DNA from: Sanderia malayensis
Taxonomy: Eukaryota > Cnidaria > Scyphozoa > Semaeostomeae > Pelagiidae
Assembly: GCA_013076295.1 (NCBI GenBank)
Contig: RQOL01000729.1
Location: 3,348,001 to 3,412,000, forward strand
Length of the DNA: 64,000 bases
Direction: 5' to 3'
Position numbers and translations under genes: made by a program. The notes below the pieces were generated by a model. It made no database searches, was not told where the DNA came from, and was given only the letters and a program-made list of their open reading frames with translations. This document shows, piece after piece, positions 31,144-43,195 of this stretch (position 1 is its first letter; each line of letters starts with the position of its first letter).

Positions 31144-31899
31144 ATGGCGGCTGCAGGTTTGAGAAATGATGTGTGGAAAAACGATTTTGTTCTCAAGGAA
31201 CAATTGGTTGATTATGTGCAACAAAATATGACGAGATGTGAGATGTTAAGCTTTCTGAAGCGTGACTTTGCGCATTATTGCTGGAGCATACAATCACTGG
31301 ATCGTGGACTAAGATTTTTTGAAATTTATTTCAACAACAAAGATGTTTCAATCGAGGAAATCAAAACTGTCGTGGCAGAAGAGCTTGAGGGACCAGGGAA
31401 GCTTCTTGGATACAGGGCTATGCACAAGCAAATTCGTCAGAAGCATGGGATTCTTGCCCCAAGAGACGTTGTTTATGATGTCATTATGATGTCACTTAGA
31501 CCCTGAAGGTTTGCGAGACCGCGCTCCCGAGAAAAAGAGAAAGCAAAAGGGTCATTCACTTCTATGGGGTCAAACTGGGTTCACTCAGTGAATGGACATG
31601 ACAAAATGATGGGCTACCAAAATAGCACTTTCCCAATGGACATTTATGGATGTATGGATACCTGCAGCCGAAAGATGTTGTGGCTGCTTCCCTGGGCAAC
31701 CAATTCTGATGCTATGGTGGTAGGAAAATGGCACTTGGAGTACTTGTTTGCAACAGGAGCGATGCCAACATTCATAAGAATGGATCGTGGCTCTGAAACT
31801 GGTACTATGGCAACGATTCATGCCTACCTGCACAACAAACTAAACACCAATATTGACCCAGCTGATTGTATGATTTACGGGCCCTCCACATCGAACCAG
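31144..31899 (+). pseudogene. AK-INT integrase first exon, array unit 3
   Basis: As unit 1, with the same internal stop and frame changes. It shares a GCACTTGG variant near 31730 with unit 4, against GCATTTGG in units 1 and 2. Confidence 0.8.
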
Positions 31900-32659
31900 G
31901 TAGGTAATAAAGCGGGTATCCGGAAGGTATCGAAGGTGTAAAGGAAGATTCAGTTTTGCCCTATCCATTAAAAATTTTATTTTCTGGGTACACATAACTT
32001 TTTATAAGAAACGGTTTTATAAGGAATGCAGTACTCGTCAAGACAAAGATAAGAAGTTAAGGAATCTCAGTACTGGAGGGGAGATAGCTAAGGACTTTCA
32101 AGTTATTGTTGCAGATAGTACTATACAAAGAACAACAAAAGATTTTTAGAAAAAAGCTAAGGAATTGCTAAGGAATTTCGAGTGCTCAAATTTGCCTTCT
32201 AGCTAAGGAATTTTAAGTACTGGGCTCGAGCTTAAATTCCTGATAAAAAATGCACATAATCCGAAAACAAAAAAATTACTAAAGGTAAACATTAATTTTG
32301 TCATGTTTCAAAAGCCACAGAGCTGGTATTTGTAGCCACTTTGCTTTATGTAGTGAATGGAAATAGGGAGAAGAGAGTGCGAGTTCTGTTTGATACCAGG
32401 AGCCATTAAAGTATCCTAGTCAGTGCAATTTTGGCAGGAAAACTCTTCTGCTTAACATTGGCCACTGTTAGAAAAATGTTCAATCAGATGAGGTTTTAAT
32501 ATATATCACAATAATATATGTCAGTAGAGCAGAAAATAAAAGTGGTTGCTAAGATCGCTGTCAACTTTAATTGAATTATGGTGGGAAATATTGATGTCTT
32601 CCATGGAATTATGATCATTCATAAAATGAAGTAGTGATTCCCTGTTGTAAATGCTGTAT

Positions 32660-32741
32660 GCTGTGATGGCCGAGTGGTTAAGGCGTTTGACTCGAAATCA
32701 AATGGGATATTCCCTCGCAGGTTCGAATCCTGCTCACAGCG
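32660..32741 (+). tRNA. tRNA-Ser(CGA), intact
   Basis: Identical to the copies at 27925 and 30292. Confidence 0.9.
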
Positions 32742-33511
32742 ATCCTTGCCAGTAATGTTATTTTACTGTGACACTTTTTGCTATCGTACAGAATGTCACA
32801 CGAAAAAGGTTTTATTACATATCTCAAAGATATGTTGAACCGGTTATTAGAGCAATCAATTTTGTACATGTTACTGTGACTTGGGTGAATCATCGTTACA
32901 GAGGCTGGACTTCACACTATGCACTTGCTAAATGTGATAAGCAGAAAATGACTTTCTATTGCAAGATGCAAAATCATTCCAGATAGTCTCGAAATTGTAA
33001 GCAAAAAGGATTGCACTATAAACTTGTTTGATTTTTCAATCAACCGCCCAAAATGATGCCCAATTGAATTACTGAACTATGGTGGCCTATCACTGCCATT
33101 CAAGTTTTTCTATTAATGAAGAAAAGTTGCAAAATAAATTCAATGACAAAATTAATTCTAAAACAAATTGATTTTCATTTTGAAATAAAATGCTTTTGAA
33201 AGTAAAAACAAATCGAAATAAAATGAAGATATAAAAAGAAAATGAAATCATTGACATAACTCATTGGCAAAATGAAAATTAAATCAATTACAAAAAAATT
33301 CAAAACAAAATAAAACTCATTTCAATATGAAAATGAAATCATTTAGAAAAAAATTCAAAACAAAATAAAACTCATTTCAAAACAAAAGTGAAACCAAATT
33401 TTCTCTGCCCTATCGCTGCCACAGTATACCATCATGCCTTGCGCGCATTTCCCGCCAAAGATTGCACATTTTTTCATCCGTTTTCATCGGTCAGTGTTTT
33501 TCTCGTTCAAA

Positions 33512-35741
33512 ATGGCGGCTGCAGGTTTGAGAAATGATGTGTGGAAAAACGATTTTGTTCTCAAGGAACAATTGGTTGATTATGTGCAACAAAATATGAC
33601 GAGATGTGAGATGTTAAGCTTTCTGAAGCGTGACTTTGCGCATTATTGCTGGAGCATACAATCACTGGATCGTGGACTAAGATTTTTTGAAATTTATTTC
33701 AACAACAAAGATGTTTCAATCGAGGAAATCAAAACTGTCGCGGCAGAAGAGCTTGAGGGACCAGGGAAGCTTCTTGGATACAGGGCTATGCACAAGCAAA
33801 TTCGTCAGAAGCATGGGATTCTTGCCCCAAGAGACGTTGTTTATGATGTCATTATGATGTCACTTAGACCCTGAAGGTTTGCGAGACCGCGCTCCCGAGA
33901 AAAAGAGAAAAAGCAAAAGGGTCATTCACTTCTATCGGGTCAAACTGGGTTCACTCAGTGAATGGACATGACAAAATGATGGGCTACCAAAATAGCACTT
34001 TCCCAATGGACATTTATGGATGTATGGATACCTGCAGCCGAAAGATGTTGTGGCTGCTTCCCTGGGCAACCAATTCTGATGCTATGGTGGTAGGAAAATG
34101 GCACTTGGAGTACTTGTTTGCAACAGGAGCGATGCCAACATTCATAAGAATGGATCGTGGCTCTGAAACTGGTACTATGGCAACGATTCATGCCTACCTG
34201 CACAACAAACTAAATACCAATATTGACCCAGCTGATTGTATGATTTACGGGCCCTCCACATCGAACCAGGTAGGTAATAAAGCGGGTATCCGGAAGGTAT
34301 CGAAGGTGTAAAGGAAGATTCAGTTTTGCCCTATCCATTAAAAATTTTATTTTCTGGGTACACATAACTTTTTATAAGAAACGGTTTTATAAGGAATGCA
34401 GTACTCGTCAAGACAAAGATAAGAAGTTAAGGAATCTCAGTACTGGAGGGGAGATAGCTAAGGACTTTCAAGTTATTGTTGCAGATAGTACTATACAAAG
34501 AACAACAAAAGAATTTTAGAAAAAAGCTAAGGAATTGCTAAGGAATTTCGAGTGCTCAAATTTGCCTTCTAGCTAAGGAATTTTAAGTACTGGGCTCGAG
34601 CTTAAATTCCTGATAAAAAATGCACATAATCCGAAAACAAAAAAATTACTAAAGGTAAACATTAATTTTGTCATGTTTCAAAAGGCACAGAGCTGGTATT
34701 TGTAGCCACTTTGCTTTTTTTTCATAGATTGAAAGCTGGTGGAGAGATCTCCATGAAGGATTAGAATTGTATTTCAAAGACCAACTTCAATGGTTGAAGG
34801 ATCAAGGACACTATGAACCTAAGGATGAGCGACACAGGTTCAAACTAATTTTTTGCTTGTTTTTGCAAGGTTTTTTCCTGTGAGGAGGGACAGGTACTAT
34901 GATTTTAGTTGCGCCTTCCTGTCTGGCCAAAATTCCCTTACGCATTGGTATCTTTTCTGTGAAATCCCCCAGAAACTGATCATCAGGGAAAATCCGCTAA
35001 AAACAAGGTGGAGATGGGTTAAATTTTTTCTTATTATTTTCAAAATTGAGCTCAAAAATTTGTAAAATGTACCATGCATCAAGGACCTGGTATAATTACG
35101 TTTTGTATTACAAGAACTGAAAATTTTGATTGAAATTTATACTTATTTCAGAATGCTGTTAGCCTACTTTATGGTACCTCTGCTGCAAAATGAATTGGAT
35201 TCATTTAGAGAAAAAATTTGGAATTGTCATAGAATTTGTCCTCAAAAGAATACCAACCTTCCAAATGGAATACCGGATCACCTGTACAATTTTCCTGAAG
35301 AATATGGTCTTGAAAATTGATGTAAGTGAATTGTTTTTTTACTTGTTATAATTATGTGTAGGCCTATAAAAATGTTTGCATTTCATGTTTGTTTTTGTCC
35401 AGTTCTGCCAGATTTTCGTTCCCATTTCACATACTTTTTAGATGGCTGATATCATATGGCTAATGTAACCATACACATTTATTGTTGGTTAGTAAAAAAA
35501 ATAAACATAATTTCTTTCTAAATTGAATCAATTTTATTTTTTAGCAATACTTGTTGAAGAAGAAGATCTTGCAGAGGTTCCTGCCCATTCTGGTGTATTA
35601 AATACACCAATTGATTTCCTGGAGCCTGATTTTCGTGCACTTTGTGAGGATGTTTTTCCTTTCAATCAGATAGAGGCCAAAGATATAAAGGAAGCATTTA
35701 TTTTTTTAAACAAGCACTGCCACTCTAAACAAAACTTCTAA
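33512..35741 (+). pseudogene. AK-INT integrase-like transposase gene, four exons, broken
   Basis: Exons: 33512-34269, 34728-34837, 35152-35321 and 35545-35741, all with GT..AG introns. Start is ATGGCG with a strong context. Exon 1 has a helix-rich N-terminus, then a rve-like core: N-G-H-D (first Asp), I-Y-G-C-M-D-T-C-S-R-K, and I-R-M-D-R-G-S-E-T (second Asp). N-Q at the exon end joins I-E-S-W-W in exon 2, supplying the Glu. This matches a family of integrase-core proteins scattered in fish and invertebrate genomes. Damage: a stop after M-S-L-R-P, a second frame change before the core, and TGA at 35318-35320 in exon 3, present in every copy here. Poly(A) signal AATAAA is at 35772. Confidence 0.78.
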
Positions 35742-35867
35742 AAACATAAAGTTGTGTATAAGTGAATTTGAAATAAAATACTTTCACATCTTAACAAAAC
35801 AGAATTCTCTTCACAATCACAATTGTTAAAATTTTTAGATATTGGTTGTGTTTGTTCAACTAACAGA

Positions 35868-37154
35868 TTAATCATCCTTGAGATTAAGTAAATTTAAAAG
35901 TTTGCAGTACTTATTGCATACATGGTTCTCTTTGAAATTCTCTATGGCCACATTAGCAAAGTTTCCTGTGCTGAATAAATATTCCCCTCCATCCATACTC
36001 TTTTTTGATGCAATCTCAGAGTCGAAAAGCCAGAAGTTGCAGCCCTGGATATCTACAATCATCAGTTCCTCCTCTGAGGTTGTGAATGAATAGTGGGCCA
36101 AACCTTCTGACTTAAGATGATATTCTGAATTATGAGCAGAAATATTTCCATTGTTATTAACGTGCTTGTAGAAGACGCCTTCAATGAACTCTTCCACAGT
36201 CACAAATTCACCATTGTATCTACCCATATACAGTTTTTTATATTTATGTGTATCCCCACATTCATCTAGCTTTCTATCCTTTCTTAGTTGCATTTCCAGT
36301 TTATGTGCAAAATTTTTTGCTAGTGTGTGCATTTGAACAACCTTCCTTGTATGCTGCTCAAGGCTTTGGTTTGTTGCATTGGTCACATCAACAGCACATT
36401 GAAGATATTTCTTGACTACCCATTCTGTTGCACCCGGGTTTTGTGATGATGAATATGCTTTGAAAGCATTCCTAAAGCCGCCTGTCCCAAAAGGTTCCTT
36501 GTCAAATTTGAAATCAACGTTTATTGGTTGTCTGGACCATGCCAATGTGGCCATGTCAAAACTGTGCAGTTCAATTACCTCAGTTGATGATTCAACAACT
36601 TTCCCCAACTTTCACATGTCCCAAACAGTCAAACTCTTGGGGATGACAATGTCTTTTCTTTTGGTATTCTCACCCTTTCCTGTGATCGGCAAACTTGTTC
36701 TGGCCAGAATTTTGGGGCGTTTAAAGGCAGGTTCAAGCAGTGGTGAAGCTGAATTTTCAGCAACATCATGTACATCATCAACAACTGATGAGACGAATCT
36801 AACATATAGCAATTTTAGATCTGGTACTTACTACAGCAAGCGACAGGACGGACCTTGTTCTCCAGCCAATACATCGCAAGATTGTTCTCGAACACCTAAT
36901 CTTGATACAGAATGATTTGTGCAAGCCCTTTTAATGTTGTTCAGACTGACCTCTTGGTGTTTAAAAGGAACGAATTCTCTCCGCCCAATTCTACTGTACT
37001 TCTGTGCTTTGCCAGAGACTTCAGAACTGAGCCTCTGAACAACAATTTCTTCTTTCTTAAGATTTCTTGCATTATATTGTTTGTGTTTTCTTTGCTTCCA
37101 TCCAGTTCTTTTTTCTTTCATTTGCTGCTTGAAGTTCTCCCATGCAGCAGCCAT
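35868..37154 (-). pseudogene. AK-INT alpha-kinase gene, full length but with two nonsense codons
   Basis: Start ATG is at 37154 (MAAAW). The ~110-residue N-terminal basic region ends in TAG (near 36831; GAG in copy 1). The frame continues to a TGA at 36609-36611 (TTA in other copies). From 36608 a 246-residue frame holds the whole alpha-kinase domain: F40-G-T-G-G-F-R-N-A-F glycine-rich region, W63-V-V-K-K-Y with the ATP-binding Lys, V138-E-E-F-I-E-G, A171-H-Y-S-F, M183-I-V-D-I-Q-G and G215-N-F-A-N-V. A C-terminal H229-V-C-N-K-Y-C235 zinc site follows. Alpha-kinases phosphorylate Ser/Thr, often within helices. The conserved catalytic set suggests the nonsense changes are recent. Confidence 0.82.
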
Positions 37155-37228
37155 TTTTCTTCATGTGCAAGCCAACTGCTTCACATCCAAAATGCGGCTC
37201 ATGTGCACGTGGGTTCACAGCGTCTCAA

Positions 37229-37614
37229 CAATCTTTGGCGGGAAATGCGCGCAAGGCATGATGGTATACTGTGGCAGCGATAGGGCAGAGAAAATTTGGT
37301 TTCACTTTTGTTTTGAAATGAGTTTTATTTTGTTTTGAATTTTTTTTTAATTGATTTAATTTTCATTTTGAAATGAGTTTTATTTTGTTTTGAATTTTTT
37401 TGTAATTGATTTAATTTTCATTTTGCCAATGAGTTATGTCAATGATTTCATTTTCTTTTTATATCTTCATTTTATTTCGATTTGTTTTTACTTTCAAAAG
37501 CATTTTATTTCAAAATGAAAATCAATTTGTTTTAGAATTAATTTTGTCATTGAATTTATTTTGCAACTTTTCTTCATTAATAAAAAAACTTGAATGGCAG
37601 TGATAGGCCACCAT
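37229..37614 (+). repeat. AK-INT terminal inverted repeat, right end
   Basis: Reverse complement of 33079-33464. It lies 75 bp outside the alpha-kinase ATG at 37154. Confidence 0.78.
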
Positions 37615-39210
37615 AGTTCAGTAATTCAATTGGGCATCATTTTCGGCAGTTGATTAAAAAATCAAACAAGTTTATAGTGCAATCCTTTTTGCTTACAATT
37701 TCGAGACTATCTGGAATGATTTTGCATCTTGCAATAGAAAGTCATTTTCTGCTTATCACATTTAGCAAGTGCATAGTGTGAAGTCCAGCCTCTGTAACGA
37801 TGATTCACCCAAGTCACAGTAACATGTACAAAATTGATTGCTCTAATAACCGGTTCAACATATCTTTGAAATATGTAATAAAACCTTTTTTGTGTGACAT
37901 TCTGTACGATAGCAAAAAGTGTCACAGTAAAATAACATTACTGGCAAGGATCGCTGTGAGCAGGATTCGAACCTGCGAGGGAATAACCCATTTGATTTCG
38001 AGTCAAACGCCTTAACCACTCGGCCATCACAGCATACAGCATTTACAACAGGGAATCACTACTTCATTTTATCAATGATCATAATTCCATGGAAGACATC
38101 AATATTTCCCACCATAATTCAATTAAAGTTGACAGCGATCTTAGCAACCACTTTTATTTTCTGCTCTACTGAAGATTTTCATATATTATTGTGATATATA
38201 TTAAAACCTCATCTGATTGAACATTTTTCTAACAGTGGCCAATGTTACACAGAAGAGTTTTCCTGCCAAAATTGCACTGACTAGGATACTTTAATGGCTC
38301 CTGGTATCAAACAGAACTCGCACTCTCTTCTCCCTATTTCCATTCACTACATCCTGAGCTTTTGTTATCAGCTACTGTACTTTGAACTATCTGTTGATTT
38401 TCTGGTCATCATATTTAGCAAGTGCCATAGCGTCAGGTCCAGCCTCTGTAATGACGATTCACCCAAGTCACAGTAACATGTACAAAATTCATTGCTCTAA
38501 TAACCGGTTCAACATATCATTGTTATATGTAATAAAACCCTTTTCGTGCAACATTCTCTATGATAGCAAAAAGCAGTGTCCAGTGTAGCATCTTCGATTT
38601 TTGTCAGCAACTACTTACATTATCAACATCGTTTCAATGCACAGTGGAAAAGAACCCCCCTCCCCTTTGCAAAAGTTGTTTTCTTTTATAGTTCAGAAAT
38701 TGTACTGAGAACATCATTATTGCAACCTCATTAACAAATCAATAAATGTACTTGTAAAGAATTTTTTCTTTCAACTTCAAAACCAATGACACTGATATTG
38801 TGCTTGGAACTCTTTCTTGATTTTCTTTTTATCACATTTAAGAAAGACGGGGTGTCCAGTCTAGCCTCCATAGGAAAATTCCTCAATGTAAAAGTATGAT
38901 GGAGCCAATCATTTGGTTTAGTAACCCAATTCATATCTTCTTGCCATATGGGAAACTCCTTTCATAACACATTATCTACAACATGAACAAATGATGCCTC
39001 TATGTAATGTTGGTGGCATAATCGCTGTGAACTGGACCCCAAACTGGAAAAGAGTATCCTATTTCAATTTAAGTCCAAAGCTTCAGCCAGTCAGTGATCG
39101 CAATGTTTACTTTAAATATAATGGACTGTTGTAATTTTAAAAATCACTATTTTTGCTCTGAAACGTCGATATTTTGCATGCCATTTAAAGTAAAAAGGGG
39201 TGAAATCAGT
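37615..39210 (-). repeat. tRNA module copy, inverted
   Basis: Reverse complement of 24383-25968, making ~2 kb inverted arms (TIR plus module) on the two sides of the AK-INT cluster. It ends in the GCATGCCATTTAAAGTAAAAAG region, where an integrase exon fragment is joined directly. The 7.64 kb tandem unit starts inside it at 39109. Confidence 0.75.
37952..38033 (-). tRNA. tRNA-Ser(CGA), intact, minus strand
   Basis: All stems are paired as in 27925. It differs only in the variable arm (GGGTTATTCCC for GGGATATTCCC). Confidence 0.87.
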
Positions 39211-41452
39211 GCAATCTTTGAGAAATGAGGCTGCAGGTTTGAGAAATGATGTGTGGAAAAACGATTTTGTTCTCAAGGAACAATTGGTTGATTATGTGCA
39301 ACAAAATATGACGAGATGTGAGATGTTAAGCTTTCTGAAGCGTGACTTTGCGCATTATTGCTGGAGCATACAATCACTGGATCGTGGACTAAGATTTTTT
39401 GAAATTTATTTCAACAACAAAGATGTTTCAATCGAGGAAATCAAAACTGTTGTGGCAGAAGAGCTTGAGGGACCAGGGAAGCTTCTTGGATACAGGGCTA
39501 TGCACAAGCAAATTCGTCAGAAGCATGGGATTCTTGCCCCAAGAGACGTTGTTTATGATGTCATTATGATGTCACTTAGACCCTGAAGGTTTGCGAGACC
39601 GCGCTCCCGAGAAAAAGAGAAAGCAAAAGGGTCATTTACTTCTATGGGGTCAAACTGGGTTCACTCAGTGAATGGACATGACAAAATGATGGGCTACCAA
39701 AATAGCACTTTCCCAATGGACATTTCTGGATGTATGGATACCTGCAGCCGAAAGATGTTGTGGCTGCTTCCCTGGACAACCAATTCTGACGCTATGGTGG
39801 TAGGAAAATGGCACTTGGGGTACTTGTTTGCAACAGGAGCGATGCCAACATTCATAAGAATGGATCGTGGCTCTGAAACTGGTACTATGGCAACGATTCA
39901 TGCCTACCTGCACAACAAACTAAATACCAATATTGACCCAGCTGATTGTGTGATTTACGGGCCCTCCACATCGAACCAGGTGGGTAATAAAGCGGGTATC
40001 CGGAAGGTATCGAAGGTGTAAAGGAAGATTCAGTTTTGCCCTATCCATTAAAAATTTTATTTTCTGGGTACACTTAACTTTTTATAAGAAACGGTTTTAT
40101 AAGGAATGCAGTACTCGTCAAGACAAAGATAAGAAGTTAAGGAATCTCAGTACTGGAGGGGAGATAGCTAAGGACTTTCAAGTTATTGTTGCAGATAGTA
40201 CTATACAAAGAACAACAAAAGATTTTTAGAAAAAAGCTAAGGAATTGCTAAGGAATTTCGAGTGCTCAAATTTGCCTTCTAGCTAAGGAATTTTAAGTAC
40301 TGGGCTCGAGCTTAAATTCCTGATAAAAAATGCACATAATCCGAAAACAAAAAAATTACTAAAGGTAAACATTAATTTTGTCATGTTTCAAAAGGCACAG
40401 AGCTGGTATTTGTAGCCACTTTGCTTTTTTTTCATAGATTGAAAGCTGGTGGAGAGAACTCCATGAAGGATTAGAATTGTATTTCAAAGACCAACTTCAA
40501 TGGTTGAAGGATCAAGGACACTATGAACCTAAGGATGAGCGACACAGGTTCAAACTAATTTTTTGCTTGTTTTTGCAAGGTTTTTTCCTGTGAGGAGGGA
40601 CAGGTACTATGATTTTAGTTGCGCCTTCCTGTCTGGCCAAAATTCCCTTACGCATTGGTATCTTTTCTGTGAAATCCCCCAGAAACTGATCATCAGGGAA
40701 AATCCGCTAAAAACAAGGTGGAGATGGGTTAAATTTTTTCTTATTATTTTCAAAATTGAGCTCAAAAATTTGTAAAATGTACCATGCATCAAGGACCTGG
40801 TATAATTACGTTTTGTATTACAAGAACTGAAAATTTTGATTGAAATTTATACATATTTCAGAATGCTGTTAGCCTACTTTATGGTACCTCTGCTGCAAAA
40901 TGAATTGGATTCATTTAGAGAAAAAATTTGGAATTGTCATAGAATTTGTCCTCAAAAGAATACCAACCTTCCAAATGGAATACCGGATCACCTGTACAAT
41001 TTTCCTGAAGAATATGGTCTTGAAAATTGAGGTAAGTGAATTGTTTTTTTACTTGTTATAATTATGTGTAGGCCTATAAAAATGTTTGCATTTCATGTTT
41101 GTTTTTGTCCAGTTCTGCCAGATTTTCGTTCCCATTTCACATACTTTTTAGATGGCTGATATCATATGGCTAATGTAACCATACACATTTATTGTTGGTT
41201 AGTAAAAAAAAATAAACATAATTTCTTTCTAAATTGAATCAATTTTATTTTTTAGCAATACTTGTTGAAGAAGAAGATCTTGCAGAGGTTCCTGCCCATT
41301 CTGGTGTATTAAATACACCAATTGATTTCCTGGAGCCTGATTTTCGTGCACTTTGTGAGGATGTTCTTCCTTTCAATCAGATAGAGGCCAAAGATATAAA
41401 GGAAGCATTTATTTTTTTAAACAAGCACTGCCACTCTAAACAAAACTTCTAA
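39200..41452 (+). pseudogene. AK-INT integrase gene, 7.64 kb unit 1
   Basis: Exons: to 39979, 40438-40547, 40862-41031 and 41256-41452. The normal start region is replaced: tRNA-module sequence joins about 10 codons into exon 1, giving a chance MKSVQSL start. The internal stop at L-R-P and the frame change are as in 33512; exon 3 ends in TGA. Private variants include TCT for TAT near 39727. Confidence 0.78.
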
Positions 41453-41578
41453 AAACATAAAGTTGTGTATAAGTGAATTTGAAATTAAATACTTTCACAT
41501 CTTAACAAAACAGAATTCTCTTCACAATGACAATTGTTAAAATTTTTAGATATTGGTTGTGTTTGTTCAACTAACAGA

Positions 41579-42394
41579 TTAATCATCCTTGAGATTAAGT
41601 AAATTTAAAAGTTTGCAGTACTTACTGCATACATGGTTCTCTTTGAAATTCTCTATGGCCACATTAGCAAAGTTTCCTGTGCTGAATAAATATTCCCCTC
41701 CATCCATACTCTTTTTTGATGCAATCTCAGAGTCGAAAAGCCAGAAGTTGCAGCCCTGGATATCTACAATCATCAGTTCCTCCTCTGAGGTTGTGAATGA
41801 ATAGTGGGCCAAACTTTCTGACTTAAGATGATATTCTGAATTATGAGCAGAAATATTTCCATTGTTATTAACGTGCTTGTAGAAGACGCCTTCAATGAAC
41901 TCTTCCACAGTCACAAATGCACCATTGTATCTACCCATCTACAGTTTTTTATATTTAAGTGTATCCCCACATTCATCTAGCTTTCTATCCTTTCTTAGTT
42001 GCATTTCCAGTTTATGTGCAAAATTTTTTGCTAGTGTGTGCATTTGAACAACCTTCCTTGTATGCTGCTCAAGGCTTTGGTTTGTTGCATTGGTCACATC
42101 AACAGCACATTGAAGATATTTCTTGACTACCCATTCTGTTGCACCCGGGTTTTGTGATGATGAATATGCTTTGAAAGCATTCCTAAAGCCGCCTGTCCCA
42201 AAAGGTTTCTTGTCAAATTTGAAATCAACGTTTATTGGTTGTCTGGACCATGCCAATGTGGCCATGTCAAAACTGTGCAGTTCAATTACCTCAGTTGATG
42301 ATTCAACAACTTTCCCCAACTTTAACATGTCCCAAACAGTCAAACTCTTGGGGATGACAATGTCTTTTCTTTTGGTATTCTCACCCTTTCCTGT
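41579..42394 (-). pseudogene. Alpha-kinase gene 3' part, interrupted by element X, unit 1
   Basis: Homology to 35868-36690 runs up to 42394 (...CTTTCCTGT) and then stops at element X. It has TAG at 41939-41941, where the copy at 35868 has TAT. The catalytic Lys, V-I-D-I-Q-G-like and zinc motifs remain. The missing 5' part should lie beyond the right end of X, outside the window. Confidence 0.8.
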
Positions 42395-42702
42395 TAGACA
42401 GGTGCATGGCCAGAATCTTTCAAATATTAAAAACGGATATATATGGCAATGTTTTTCCTACGTGAAATTTAATGCTCTTTCAGAATATGCTTGTCACCAT
42501 TCGATTACGTGGTGGGTGTGGCAGGGCGTGGTCATATTACGTCACTCGCACTTTTCTAAGGCTAAATGCCTTTAAAGTGGCTAATATTAGCCAAATTGAA
42601 AGGCTTTTCAACTAATTTTGTCCTCTTTCTGAGATTACATGTCAAAATTGCATATTTTGGGGGTGGAGCAGGGCGTGGCTATATGACGTCATTCTTAGAT
42701 AA
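42395..42702 (+). repeat. Element X left TIR, unit 1
   Basis: ~308 bp starting TAGACAGGTGCATGGCC. It includes two GTGG-CAGGGCGTGG-type boxes and TGACGTCA-like ends. Its reverse complement is 63731-64000. This copy has no right TIR because the tandem joint cut the element. Confidence 0.75.
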
Positions 42703-43195
42703 AAAATTTATAAAAAATTATCTTTAGAAGAATTAAAGTATATGTCTACCATCTGGATTTGAGTAAATTCAAAGGATTAATACTTCATTACTCCTATGGC
42801 CGTACGTAGAAGACTTTGAGGTTTGCGAGGCTTGACATCAAAACGAGGATAGTTTCCTTGTGCCTTCTTTACAGTTCTGTACAAGTCTGATTGCGTTCTT
42901 TTGATCAATGGAGTGCAGCGCAAATGGTGAGAAATTTTTAACTTTTCTTATCATTAACTTTTAAAATACGGCAAAGTAATAACATTCTCAAATAATCTCT
43001 TTACAAACAAGCTTCTTACATTATATTTTCATAACTTTTGTTACTTTATTCAGAAATTGATGCCCTAGCCTAAATTTTGCTTAGCTTATGTGAGACAAGC
43101 ATGCTGAGAAAAAAATTTGTTGAAATATGAATACACAGTTGACAGTTTGTTTTGATATGTAGGATGACTGAGAAAAATGATATGACAATATCTTA
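42703..43195. other. Element X leader region, possible minus-strand exon
   Basis: Between TIR and the first X exon. On the minus strand an open stretch (42911 down to TAA 42777-42779, 44 codons, Lys/Arg-rich with L-I-K-R-T-Q-S-D-L-Y) looks protein-like and is preserved in all three units. It has no clear start or splice partner. The rest is AT-rich and unremarkable. Confidence 0.35.

Larger units (their letters stand above)
25239..34717 (+). repeat. Four-copy tandem array, ~2.37 kb unit
   Basis: Units start at TGTAGTGAATGG: 25239, 27607, 29981 and 32349, with lengths 2368, 2374, 2368 and 2369. Each contains the 3' part of the tRNA module with a tRNA-Ser gene, an inverted AK-INT TIR, the integrase first exon and part of the following intron. 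The last unit runs on at 34718 into the remaining exons. Internal joints read ...GCTTTA/TGTAGTG. Unit 2 alone keeps a 7 bp segment near 27779 that the other three lack and that other module copies have. Confidence 0.92.
33079..37614. mobile_element. AK-INT transposon, most complete copy (integrase + alpha-kinase)
   Basis: ~385 bp inverted repeats (33079-33464 and 37229-37614) enclose two convergent genes: an integrase-like gene on + (33512-35741) and an alpha-kinase gene on - (35868-37154). Each start codon is close inside its TIR, and both begin with an ATGGCxGCTGC start. The 126 bp between the two stop codons holds a poly(A) signal. Outside the TIRs the flanks are themselves inverted (tRNA modules), so a target-site duplication cannot be read. 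The same gene-next-to-TIR arrangement recurs at 1884/1959, 19106/19154 and 23810/23859. Confidence 0.72.
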
